Below are positions 1 to 38,982 of a stretch of DNA of 64,000 nucleotides, piece by piece; positions within the stretch are counted from its first letter, which is position 1; each line of letters starts with the position of its first letter. Made by a program: the position numbers and the translations under genes. Origin of the DNA: Homarus americanus. Lineage: Eukaryota; Arthropoda; Malacostraca; Decapoda; Nephropidae. The notes under the pieces are model-generated. The model was given only the letters and a program-made list of their open reading frames with translations, searched no databases and had not been told where the DNA came from. Location of the stretch: positions 4,480,965 to 4,544,964 of the forward strand of contig NW_024753828.1 in NCBI RefSeq assembly GCF_018991925.1. The letters run 5' to 3'.

Positions 1-60
1 TACCAAATTTGCAGATGAGGTCGTGGTGATGGTCAGTGAGAGTCGAAAGGGTCAGTGTGT
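1..60 (-). mobile_element. Fragment of non-LTR element (family B), cut by window edge
   Basis: These 60 bases recur almost exactly at 4128..4187; I see one difference (gaggtcg here, gaggccg there). In the second copy they form the 5' side of a - strand fragment that looks like the C-terminal end of a LINE protein. This copy therefore probably continues to the left of the window. It runs into a GT microsatellite, as the second copy does. Confidence 0.5.
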
Positions 61-80
61 TGAGCGCTTCTTGATATGTG

Positions 81-82
<2 letters not shown>

Positions 83-144
<62 letters not shown>
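83..144. repeat. (GT)n microsatellite
   Basis: About 30 perfect GT units. The bases between here and the next repeat (145-380) hold a short (ACA)n run near 206-222 and no gene that I can see. Confidence 0.95.
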
Positions 145-148
<4 letters not shown>

Positions 149-378
149 CTTTAGTATAACGAGTTGAGAGTGAAATTCAAATTGAAACCATTTATTTAAC
201 GAGAACAACAACAACAACAACAGGACTGACATGACCGAGCTCTTTTGAAGACGCAAGTTCTCATTGGACAAAAACCCTCTAAACAGGTTTTCTATTGGAC
301 AAAACAATGTTGGACAAAAATCGGACAGAACCACACCAGTGGGATTAAATAGCCTACTGTCAGGTTATGTCAGTTGGT

Positions 379-381
<3 letters not shown>

Positions 382-412
<31 letters not shown>
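382..412. repeat. (GA)n microsatellite
   Basis: About 15 perfect GA units directly before the G-rich minisatellite. Confidence 0.95.
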
Positions 413-413
<1 letters not shown>

Positions 414-439
414 AATACCAGAATCATGAAGGGAGGAGG

Positions 440-1018
440 TGGAGAGAGGGGTGGAGGAGTGGTGAAGGTGGGTGGTGTGGGTGGAGGAAGGGGTGGTCTG
501 GGTGGAGGGAAAGAGGGTGGTGTGGGTGGAGGAAGAGGGTGGTGTGGGTGGTGGGAGGAGGGTGGTGTGGGTGGGGGAAAAGGGTGGTCTGGGTGGAGGG
601 AGGAGGGTGGTGTGGGTGGAGGGGAAGAGGGTGGTCTGGGTGGGGAAGAGTTTGGTCTGGGTGGGGGAAGAGGGTGGCAGATCTGGGTGAGAGGAGGAGG
701 GTGGTGTGGGTGGAGGGGAAGAGGGTGGTCTGGGTGGAGGGAAGAGGGTGGTCTGGGTGGAGGGAAGAGGGTGGTCTGGGTGGGGGGAAGAGGGTGGTCT
801 GGGTGGAGGAGGAGGGTGGTGTGGGTGGAGGAAGAGGGTGGTGTGGGTGGAGGGAGAGGGTGGAGGGCGGTGTGGGTGGAGGGAGGAGCGGTCTGGAGTG
901 GAGGGAAGAGGGGTGGTGTGGGTGGAGGGTTGGTTGGTGTGGGTGGAGGGAAAAGGGTGGTGTGGGTGGAGGGTTGGTTGGTGTGGGTGGAGGGAAAAGG
1001 TGTGGTGTGGGTGGTGGT
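440..1018. repeat. G-rich minisatellite, unit about 22-24 bp
   Basis: Degenerate tandem array built on GGGTGG(T/A)G, GTGTGGGTGGAGG and GGGTGGTCTGGG, with GGAAGAGG spacers. Strong strand bias: the + strand is almost free of C. Long open frames on both strands here are products of the repeat, not genes. Confidence 0.9.
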
Positions 1019-1111
1019 GTAGTCGGTAGGGCAACACTTAAGAATAATAAAGAGTTTGAAAATCTTTTGTCAGTTAACTTGACTTGATCGTGTCCATTGA
1101 TCTTGTCTTAA

Positions 1112-1142
<31 letters not shown>

Positions 1143-1217
1143 TGTTCAAGTAGCGATTTCATCAGCTGTTTTTTTCTAGAGTAGCCATTTAAAGTCCCTT
1201 TACTCCCCCCACTGTGT

Positions 1218-1255
<38 letters not shown>
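1112..1255. repeat. GT and CT microsatellites
   Basis: (GT)n at 1112..1139 and (CT)n at 1219..1255, separated by 80 bases of unremarkable sequence. Confidence 0.9.
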
Positions 1256-1261
<6 letters not shown>

Positions 1262-1434
1262 CAAGGGTAGTCCAATAAAGCTCATAAAGTCTTATTACTA
1301 TTGGGGTTATAACTAATGAGCGGACCTTGGGTTGTGGTGCCCCGTGAGCTTGGCTGACCTGGACACGAGAGATAGTGTGTTAATAGAGCGGGAGGCGCTG
1401 GTGGCTACTGGTCTTCACAGTTTTCCTTACAATA

Positions 1435-2120
1435 CTTTTTTACGTTTTTTACTTTTATCCTCTTCACCACTGTTCGGCTCGTTAGCCGCTTGAGTTATCG
1501 GTCACGTCTCTGTTACGCACTGTTGGCAAGTATTGGGCATGTACCGGATCCTGAATGTACCTGAACCCGCTCCAGTGTTGGTCAAGTCTTCTCTTGAAAG
1601 AGCTCACACTCGGTGTCGTCACAACACTCTCTGGTAGATTGTTCCAAGAGTTCACAACTCTCACTCTGAAAAATTTAGCCCTCACAGTTTTCTGGACTTG
1701 CGGCTTCTTCAATCTTGAGCTGTGACCCCTTGTGGGGCGAGCGTCCGCCAGCTCCAAGTATGGACACTCGACTGAGTAGTGCCCCCTGAGATGTTTATAC
1801 TCTTCGATTAGGTCCCCCCTTGCCCGTCTGTAGTATAAGCTAGGTAGTTGCAGACGATACAATATCTCTGGGTAACTGAGGTCCCAAAGTGCAGGCACCA
1901 GTCTGGTGGCCCTCCTTTGGACATTTTCAATCAACTGAGTCTAGCATATCTCGGGGACCAGACGGGGTGACAGTACTCCAGACGGGGAAGCACCTCTTCT
2001 TCTCACAATGTCCCGAGAACTTCACCTCATTGTCATTATACACACCCAGGTCCTTTACACATTCGGCCTCTATTAATGCAGTTTCTTCATCCTGTTGTGT
2101 TGACTTACTGTTTACCATTG
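1435..2120 (-). mobile_element. 5'-truncated LINE (family A, CR1/Jockey-like), C-terminal part of reverse transcriptase ORF
   Basis: Read on the - strand, 1934 down to 1482 gives 150 residues with the typical distal end of a CR1/Jockey-type ORF2: IENVQRRATRLVPAL, LIEEYKHLRGHYSVE, TRGHSSRLKK, VRVVNSWNNLPESVV and SSFKRRLDQHW. The segment just upstream (2118 to 1927) continues in another frame with KDLGVYNDNEVKFSGHC, so the copy is frameshifted. The 3' end is GAGGATAAAAGTAAAAAACG, read on the - strand near 1465 down to 1440. The same tail motif recurs in other copies in this window. No catalytic core remains. Dead fragment. Confidence 0.85.
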
Positions 2121-2447
2121 TTTGTATACCTGCTCCAGCTATATACAGTACATCCCTAACCAGTGTGTCCCTGGATGACTGAATACCTCTGTCTATATAT
2201 GAAGTTTAGTTTAATAGTGATGAACCATACATAGACTTATTTTTGGTGAACAATCAGGAACTATTTGGATGTCGTGTTTTTGTTTACTATCGTAGACCTG
2301 TGAGTGTTAGTTTACATTGTTGTCTTTGTTTACCTGTGTAATTATCCTTGGTTACTTGTAAATTGGTACACCACAAACATTATTATTAATTTTCTTCATT
2401 ATTTCAGTGTTATTATGTTCTACGATTGTGTGTGTGTTATACAATAC

Positions 2448-2517
<70 letters not shown>

Positions 2518-2990
2518 GAGAGAGACCACAATAGCTTCATCTAGACTGTGACAGTTCAGTAATGGCCACATGTTCTCGCTGTGACTGCACCTACACGTTT
2601 GATTATTTCCCGCACATTGTGGTGGTGGGTGGCGGTGAGGGAAGCTATCACTGTCATTCTTTCATTGTCTGTCACTCTCCTTCTCTTCTTTCACTCGGAG
2701 AATGAAGTTTCAATTATAGACGGTGGCGGTCGTGTAGGTGTGTTTTAATTGATTTTATTTATCTTAATTAAAAAAAACAACAACAGTACAGGTAGAGATA
2801 CAAGAACAGGTACAGGTAGAGATATAATTATTTGTTTATTTTTGTGTGGCAGCGACTGTCATTTGTTTTGAATCTTTTCATGGTGGCGTCGAGCTTTGAA
2901 ACTTTTTGTTCATTATTAATTTCTCACTTAACTTCTCGACCCATAGCGGGGTGTTAGCTTAGGCAGGCGAGCGAAAGACGCGTACCTTAG
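2121..2990. other. Non-coding flank with a long GA microsatellite
   Basis: (GA)n at 2450..2524. The rest is AT-rich sequence in which I find no gene or recognisable element. Confidence 0.7.
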
Positions 2991-2999
2991 CCCGTGTGG

Positions 3000-3245
3000 G
3001 AAATGCCAGGAAGGGAGGAATGGGATGGAGAGTGGTGAGGGAAGGGAGAGGTAAGTGAGGGAAAGGAAGGGTGATACAGGTAAGGAGGGAAGGAAGGGAA
3101 GGGGAAGAGAGGGAGATGGTGCCAGGTGAGGGAAGGGTGGGGGGGGTGAAGAGAGAAAATAAGGGGGATGAAGGGGGTGGGGAGGGGGGTGAGTTACGGG
3201 GGAGGGAAGGTAAGTAGGTGAGAGGAGGGAGGGAGGGGTGCCAGG
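3000..3245. repeat. Purine-rich tract
   Basis: About 250 bases of GGGAAGG/GAGGGAGG-type sequence, almost pure purine on the + strand. The open frame on the - strand across it is compositional. Confidence 0.8.
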
Positions 3246-3419
3246 TTGGTGGTGGCACTGCTGCCTCAGTCACTACTTGGCACTGCCAGGGGTCGGTGGT
3301 GGTGAGCTGTGTTCGGCCCGCTCTCTGTGGCACTCCCAGGGACCCCCGCCGCGACCTTCTAGGACTCCCACAGGACTCCTCTAGGATCCATGTCAAATAG
3401 TTAACTTGAAGGAGGAGGA

Positions 3420-3690
3420 ACAGTGAGATAGAATGATGGAGAAGTGAGATAATTAAGTGAGAGAAAAAGTGAGATAATGAAGAAGTGAGAGAAAAGTGAG
3501 ATAACTCGAACTAAGTGAGAGAAAAAGTGAGATAATTCTAATGAAGTGAAATAAAATAAATAATGTATAATTACTCAGAAACATATTACAAATAAGATAA
3601 CAAACAAACAAACAGACAGACAAACAAACAAACTGACAGACAAACAAACAAACTGACAGACAAACAAACAAACAAACAAATAAAAAACAT
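3420..3690. repeat. Short degenerate tandem repeats
   Basis: 3420..3550 repeats AGTGAGAGAAAAAGTGAGAT with variants. 3600..3685 is a (CAAA)n/(CAGA)n mixture. Confidence 0.8.
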
Positions 3691-3721
3691 GTTGTAATAG
3701 CCGTATGAAATTAAGTCACCA

Positions 3722-4187
3722 TTGTAATAATAATAATAATAATTAACGGTTTATTGAAAGAGCTTGGCAGCCAGAAGGCTGAAAATATACAGTTACATAT
3801 TTGGGGAATGGGTTACGAATTACAAATAATATACAAGTGACATAAGTGACACAAATAAGACATATAGTAACTTAGATGGGGATCAGCTCAAGATACAGTT
3901 CATTTCAACATAGTGACAGTGTAGGGAGCAGTGTTTACTGGGAGTGAATACACTGATTTATTACATGTTATTGATAATTTTTACAATGGTTGGGACTGGG
4001 CTGTTCTTATAGCGATCAGTTCGTGCACGTATGGGCTGGATGCGGTTGTGGTGTCGAACAGCAATTCTCGGACAGGGGATCTCAGGTGGTAGTAGGGGCC
4101 GGTGTCGGGGATGGTGTAGAAGCTTCTTACCAAATTTGCAGATGAGGCCGTGGTGATGGTCAGTGAGAGTCGAAAGGGTCAGTGTGT
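3722..4187 (-). mobile_element. 3' fragment of non-LTR element (family B)
   Basis: On the - strand, about 4187 to 3965 reads LICKFGKKLLHHP, LLPPEIPCPRI and ARTDRYKNSPVPTIVKIIN. This resembles the extreme C-terminus of some LINE polyproteins, which end in an ARTxRYxxSxxP-type motif. Downstream follows a 3' UTR with AATAAA (complement of 3750..3755) and an (ATT)n tail at 3722..3743, as expected for a retroposed 3' end. The 5' 60 bases are repeated at 1..60. LINE assignment is inference from motif style. Confidence 0.55.
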
Positions 4188-4189
4188 GG

Positions 4190-4276
4190 TGTGTGTGTGT
4201 GTGTGTGTGTGTGTTTTGTGGCAACGGTAGGGAGCTTCAGGACCATTACCGCCAAACACTTGTTGAGTCTTGAGTT

Positions 4277-4329
<53 letters not shown>

Positions 4330-4351
4330 GGGAGAGAGAGAGAGAGAGAGG
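4190..4351. repeat. GT and GA microsatellites
   Basis: (GT)n at 4190..4215, directly abutting the family B fragment, and (GA)n at 4281..4351 with a few GG interruptions. Confidence 0.9.
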
Positions 4352-4434
4352 CCTATACAAAGACAAGACATTGAGATAAAAAAAAATTAAAGGGTTTACA
4401 GATGTGGTGTTTCATCTCTCACGTTCCTGTCCTC

Positions 4435-4619
4435 TTTCTCATCCTGGGTCTTCCTTCCCTTCCTTCCTTCCTTCTTTTCTCCTCTTCTTCCCCTTATCTT
4501 CCTCTCCCTCTCTTTATCTTCTCTCCTCCTCTTCCTCCCTTTATCCTGCTCTCCCTCCTCCCCTGAGACGGTCATGTCAGTGGTGGCTGTTGACAAGTGG
4601 TCCACCTCCAACACAAACA

Positions 4620-4673
<54 letters not shown>

Positions 4674-4688
4674 ACTTACCAGTATACA

Positions 4689-4729
<41 letters not shown>

Positions 4730-4730
4730 G
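4435..4730. repeat. CT-rich tract, (CT)n and (ATCT)n
   Basis: Pyrimidine-rich 4435..4565, (CT)n 4622..4667, then about ten ATCT units at 4688..4730. Confidence 0.9.
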
Positions 4731-5784
4731 TTAAGCAGTCTTGGGTACCCTCAAAAGCGTGTGTTCTGCCAAGTGTTACTGGTGAGCTCTGTTGTTGGCT
4801 CTGGTAGTTGGCAGCCACACCTTCGCCTCCTCAAGCCAAGCATGTTAACACCTTCTCCTGCACTTGGGTAGATGTAATTAGAGTGGATAGATGGATAGAT
4901 GGATAGCTACATAGATGCAGTTGGTGGATATATATAGACAGATAGAAATAAACAGATAGATAGATAGTAATAATAATTTATTTAACCGAGTTGCCACTTG
5001 AATAATTCCATACATTATCACTTAAATAAATAAAATACATTATATACATCATCACTAACATGTAGATAGATACTTTACATGTATTATTAATCACTTAGAA
5101 AATACTTTATTCTTCTAGGACAAATATTGACCTTTCCACGAGGTGCTGTGTACGTAAATGAGAAATAACTCGTAAATCTTTCTGTATTTTGTTACAGGAG
5201 AAAATACTTCGTGTTTATCAGAGTACAAAACGGGTATCATCGACTAGACAACAATGGTTAATGCCAATGGAATTTTATGGTTATTGAATGGAAAACGTAG
5301 AACAGGGATTAAGAAAATGGAGAACTGTGGTTAATGAGAAATAAATGAAGAATAATGATGATGGGAAAATACAGCAAAATGTTCTTTGAAGTAATGAATG
5401 ATTGGGAGAAAAATGGTGAATGATCAGTGAAGGAGAAGAGGAAGAAGTGTGGTTAACGAGGAAATTAACGATGCATCAAAACGGTGTTGAACGGTAGGGA
5501 AACATGACAAGACCACGAGAGGGTGATTCATTACCCTGAGGCCCTGACACCATGTATACAACAGTTATACATAATGTATTTACAATAGTTAAGTTTAGGG
5601 TAGAAATGTACATACAATTCAAAATATTATTTATTAAGGAAAATGAGAAGCATTTATGTGTTGAGACTCGACCAGGGGTGTGAGATGACTTTTATGGCTC
5701 AACCTGCGTGGCTCTGAGCGGTTCTCCGTCAGTGAGTGAGTCAAACCAGGTCAGGTAACATAGAGCTGACTGACACAGGTGAAG
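4731..5784. other. 5' flank of the TRIM45 gene
   Basis: AT-rich with short GATA/GATG runs (4885-4965). From about 5640 GC content rises towards the first coding exon. No clear TATA box. TCAGT, the core of the arthropod initiator consensus, occurs at 5729-5733 but is too short to rely on. An in-frame TGA at 5767..5769 closes the reading frame upstream of the chosen ATG. Confidence 0.5.
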
Positions 5785-34352
<28,568 letters not shown>

Positions 34353-36068
34353 AAGTGCACCACCCATCAGTAATTATTTGAAAATGTTCTTATCAAACGG
34401 TATAATTACAAGTTACAGTACTTTGTGAAAACTGTACATGGACGAATTAACAGTGATCCGAGTACAGTATTACTTCTGTAAATCCAACCCACATAAAATG
34501 ATGGAAATATATTTTAATGAATGTAAATATATATTTTAATGGGTTTGATTTACTTCTTACTCTTTGAAAATGCATCCATCAATGCACTTACTTGACACCA
34601 TAGCAAGATGACTGGCAGAAGGCCTTCTTGACCAGTGTAACAAAAAAGGTGCAAGAATTACAGGTATATATATTTTTCATGTGTTAATCTTGAGCATATT
34701 CAGTATTAATGCTCTCTGGAGTATATCATCCTCAAATAACAAGAGACTGATAAGTAGGGTGAAGAGTTATATCTTTTCTTAGGTTTTTAAAGCTGTAACT
34801 GTAGTGAATATAATCATGTACAATACCTAAGGCACCCTGGGGGGGGGGAGATAACAAAGGAACCTGGATGACACTGTTAAAGGAACCATACTATGATAAG
34901 GTTGTGCCTATCATAGCATCAGTATCACAAATAACTTCCACCATCAAAATACAGAATCATTATACAGTGCATCATCCAGAATATTGTGTTATATTATCAA
35001 CAGGTGGGGACGGATCCTCATCTCTGCATACACACTTCCAAGTTTACAGATTATCCCGGGATAATGACAATTTTACAGCCTGCTTGTAAAGATTGACAGA
35101 AACATATAAATCACAATTGTAAATGAATCCACATTGATAGATGAAAACTTATATCTTGGCAGTACTGTAGATTCTAAGGCCATTGACATCCTCTTAAGAG
35201 TTATATGAGCAAGACATACATGTACCCAGATACATACGGACAGCCCTATACATCTTCCAGTTGCAAGTAGTTGTGAAAGTAAATCTAGACAACAAGCATT
35301 ATTTGTAGCTTCACTCATACTCATAATTGTAAGAGGATATACAGGCTTGGAAACTACTGTTGAAATATTAGTTTTAATGTTTGAAGGTATCATATATGAA
35401 TTTGATATTCAGATTACTGTGAATCCCTTCAAGTCTTAACAGCCTGCAGTAAACCTTTCATTATGCTGGGATTCCCTTCATCCTAATCCTGGATTCTGAT
35501 ATTCACTACAAATACAACTTTCAATGCCAAATAAGTTTCAGTGCCAAAGTAAAGACTATTTAATTAAAGTTTTAAGCCAGTCCTCTTTATCTGATGATAA
35601 TGTACTCCAATAGGTCTTATATGCAGGAAGATGCTACAAGAGAACATTTCTGTACTAAAAACTGAAATTTTGGCATTTTTTGGTGTGGGAAGTGCATTTG
35701 GAAGGTGCATCATGTTTAATTACCTGGTACCTGTACTTGAATATTAATTACCCAATTTACAATGTATTGTAATTGTGATTTCAGTCAGTTTTACAATAAT
35801 TGACAGTGAAGTCATGATTAATCTCAACTGTTTTAAATTTATTATTTACTCTGTACTGTATTACTGTACTGCCAAAGGTGATATATAATCACCTCAAGAT
35901 GTTAAATAAATTATATATGACAGTCTGCACTTCAATACAATCAAAAGACCTTAATGTTCAAGAATTTGCAGTTTCTGATTTAAAATTCACACTTGAAGTG
36001 AGTTTGAATTTGTAAGTTTTTGTGTGGTGTGATGGTAATTATTTATACTGTACCTGTATTTGTATATG

Positions 36069-36213
36069 TTACAGGGAATTTGTGTAACCAGTGATTTCAC
36101 GAAATCCCTAAAACTTTAAGTTATATGCAATTACCTAACCTAACAGTAATTACATACAACTTGCTAAAAGTTTGTGATTTCATGAAATCACTGGTTACAC
36201 AAATTTCCTGTAA
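36069..36213. mobile_element. Inverted-repeat MITE (145 bp)
   Basis: TTACAGGGAATTTGTGTAAC at the left mirrors GTTACACAAATTTCCTGTAA at the right. The match continues through CAGTGATTTCA(C/T)GAAATC, leaving a core of about 50 bases. Confidence 0.8.
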
Positions 36214-36868
36214 TGTCCATCAGTGCTATAGCTGTTACCAATGCAAGCAAGTCTTTCCGTTACCAACAAACTCATTTCCTATCAGTTTTGAATATACAGT
36301 ACAGTATTCTATCTCAATAATGTACTGTACTGTATATCAAAATTTGGAGGATGAAGTTTATATATTCATCGGGACTGCCATAGAATGGGTACCCCTCCTA
36401 ACAAAATGTTCCAATGATCCCGATCCACCAGGACTGACTTTCAGGACTGTTGGGGTCTCTGAATAACCACACACGCTGTGCTGCTGATCGGTCAGGTGGT
36501 GTAACGACTGTTAATGACCCAAAGATCTACTCCCTCACCAATAGGTGTGCATCCTAGGTCCACCCTCTACAGTATATTTGTACTGCACAATCTCACATTG
36601 TAGTAGCTAAGGTTATTGGAACTACAGTACTGTACAGTATATTCATAGAGGTGAGACATAGAAATAGTTTAAAACTACTCTACATGTATACCTACTGAAC
36701 CTAGACACTAGTTATAATAAGTACAATGCTTAATAATATTGTACCATGTGCACAAACCTCATCCTCTCATCATTTATGACAGATCAACTCCCACTTGATG
36801 TGCCTTTCCTTAAAATTTAACTTGCAAGACTTTAAATATATAAATGGCATACAGTAGGGGTAATTTAC

Positions 36869-36996
36869 CATCACTAAACAGGTATCATTGTCTCCTACAG
36901 GGTGGTAGGCAAGTTCCACTGGAGGATAAGAAGCACTGTTGGTTGTCAACTTGTCACTGTCCACCTGTTCTATACATGTAACTCTGGTTTGAAGAC
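36869..36996 (-). CDS. Candidate unassigned exon
   Basis: On the - strand a good acceptor (CAATCTTTTGCAG) precedes 128 bases open in one frame, ending ATG/GTAAAT. It encodes QTRVTCIEQVDSDKLTTNSA, then YPPVELAYHPVGDNDTC, which looks like coding sequence rather than random AT-rich DNA. The 5' phase (needs one preceding base) equals that of LRRC59 exon 5, so an alternative 3' exon of LRRC59 is possible; a separate gene is equally possible. No family recognised. Confidence 0.3.
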
Positions 36997-38311
36997 CTGC
37001 AAAAGATTGAATGGATGGTTATCTTTTGCATATCCATGGATAAACCCTCAATAAAACATTAACTTGTATACTCAAAGGACGTTTATTAGATGTAAAACAG
37101 GTACTACACAAACCGAGACCCTAAACCTCCAAAAAATCCAAGTGTTAACATTTTAGGCATCGATATCATTACCGAATAAAAATGGCAAATAATTCTCTAT
37201 TTTTGCAACACTGAAATTCTCGGAACAAAAACCATCGGCACCATCTTCAGGGAAAATAAATAGTAAATATCTCGAATCTCATTTAAAGTTGAATATCAAG
37301 TTCATCTGTAATATAGTGGCTTTTTCAGTTTAATATAATAATTGTACTTATTTTACTTTACTTTATCCTCCTCACCACTTGCCACACCTGGCAAGTACTG
37401 GGCATGAACTAGCTCCAGAATTATCTGAACCTATGCCATTGTTGGTAAAGCCTGATCTTGAATGAGCTCACACTCGGTGCCATGAATGAGCTCACAATTA
37501 TCATCACAGTTGTGGGTAGTAAATTGATTAAATCAAATAAAATAACCATGCTTAGTTTATGCATAATATACAAATATGCAACACTCAACAAAAAAGCCTT
37601 GACCAAATGATTTTTCCTTATAAACAAATTCTCGAACAACAATCGAGAGGTCAAAGAAAATTTAAAGATTGCAGCACAAAAGATGCAAAAAAAAATTTGG
37701 TCACCTTAATCATAGCTTACCTTCAAGGAGTTTTGTGAACCGATGTATTAGATCCAGTTTAAGGTTTCATGACAGTAAGTTTTCACACAAACTTAATGAT
37801 GATGAACCAGCACCTTAATTCAATATACTGTACAGCATATTACATAATTGAATGGTGGTATTTAAGGTTTAGACACTAAATTTCAAACATCATAATAATG
37901 AACCAGTACATAAGTTTGGCAACTCATGGCACAGTACACAATTTCATGGTGTTCTCCAAGGATGTTCTAGTATAATAATTCATATTCATATAAATAATTT
38001 AACGTCTAGATAGAAATTATCGCGTCGTGGAATGAAGTATCCCTAGTAGCTGTGACTGAGTTACTCGAACCTTCTCCACAGAACAATCATTCATGAGTTA
38101 CATTAAAGCTGTCCCATATTTGTAAAATCGCACAGTCCACCTCATGGATACCATACCACATCACTTTAATACAAAAAAAAATAAATGGAGCACCTTGGCA
38201 AAACGAAATTACAGGGAATTTCACCCTTTTTATATATATTCAACATCACAGGGATTTAACAATAACCAAAATGATAATTTTTTTTAAACAGCACTTAACA
38301 ATCAGTGTGGC

Positions 38312-38982
38312 TTAATTGACGAGACCCTCAATAGACTGTTTGGCAGAGTGGAAGGCAGCAGCACTTTGTTCCTTCACCACTGACAATATACCAGGACCTT
38401 CTTCTTGTATATATTCAATACCAAAGCTTACATACCCCCATATAATTGCAAACACAACCTCAAAGTACTCCACTATAAATGCAGTGCGAGTCCGAATGGG
38501 GGCCCAAACTGCCATCAGTGCCTCGTTTTTGCTTAATTCTTCACAGATCACCAGCCACTGTTCATAGAAGAACTTGACTGTGGTTGTAAATGCTGCATAT
38601 ACTGAATCCCAGTCAACATTTTTCACAATCCAATCATAACAGCACAGGACAAACTCTATCAACTCAAAGAACCCTGCTTTAACCTTCTCAACAAACGGTG
38701 TCATGTGAATACTTATATCCCCACTAAGCTCTTGTAGTGAAGTCCATGCAGCAGATGTAGAGTCTACCACCGAATTAGCAGTTCGCGTTAAGTTTTCTGG
38801 ATGGAGTGCTTCAGTAGTGAGACTTATAAGAATACTGGCATTTTCTACAATGCGTGGTAAGGCAGCAGAGATGCCATTGGGCGTGAGATCACCATCAGTG
38901 TAGACATACAGACCAGCAACTGTGACTCCCAGAAGACACACGAGCATCAGTATGTTAATCCACGCCAGGAATGATAAGCCGC
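38312..38982 (-). CDS. LRRC59: LRRC59 exon 5: transmembrane helix and long luminal domain
   Basis: The acceptor TATGTCTTACAG completes Gly from exon 4. Hydrophobic [20 protein letters not shown] is the membrane segment. The luminal part carries two N-glycosylation sequons (NAS, NLT) and several aromatic/hydrophobic stretches ([32 protein letters not shown]) that could be amphipathic or re-entrant helices. It ends SIEGLVN with TAA at 38314..38312. Mammalian LRRC59 has only about 40 luminal residues. Confidence 0.92.

Larger units (their letters stand above)
34353..38311. other. Intergenic/3' UTR interval between convergent TRIM45 and LRRC59
   Basis: AT-rich. Contains an inverted-repeat element (36071..36211), a candidate - strand exon (36869..36996) and a LINE family A 3' fragment on the - strand (37345..37505). 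Parts near each end are probably 3' UTR. Nothing else recognised. Confidence 0.6.

Noticed and set aside
360..1087. Long open frames of Gly/Val/Trp or Pro/His/Thr composition on both strands
   Set aside because: They are translations of the G-rich minisatellite; no splice structure or family motif.
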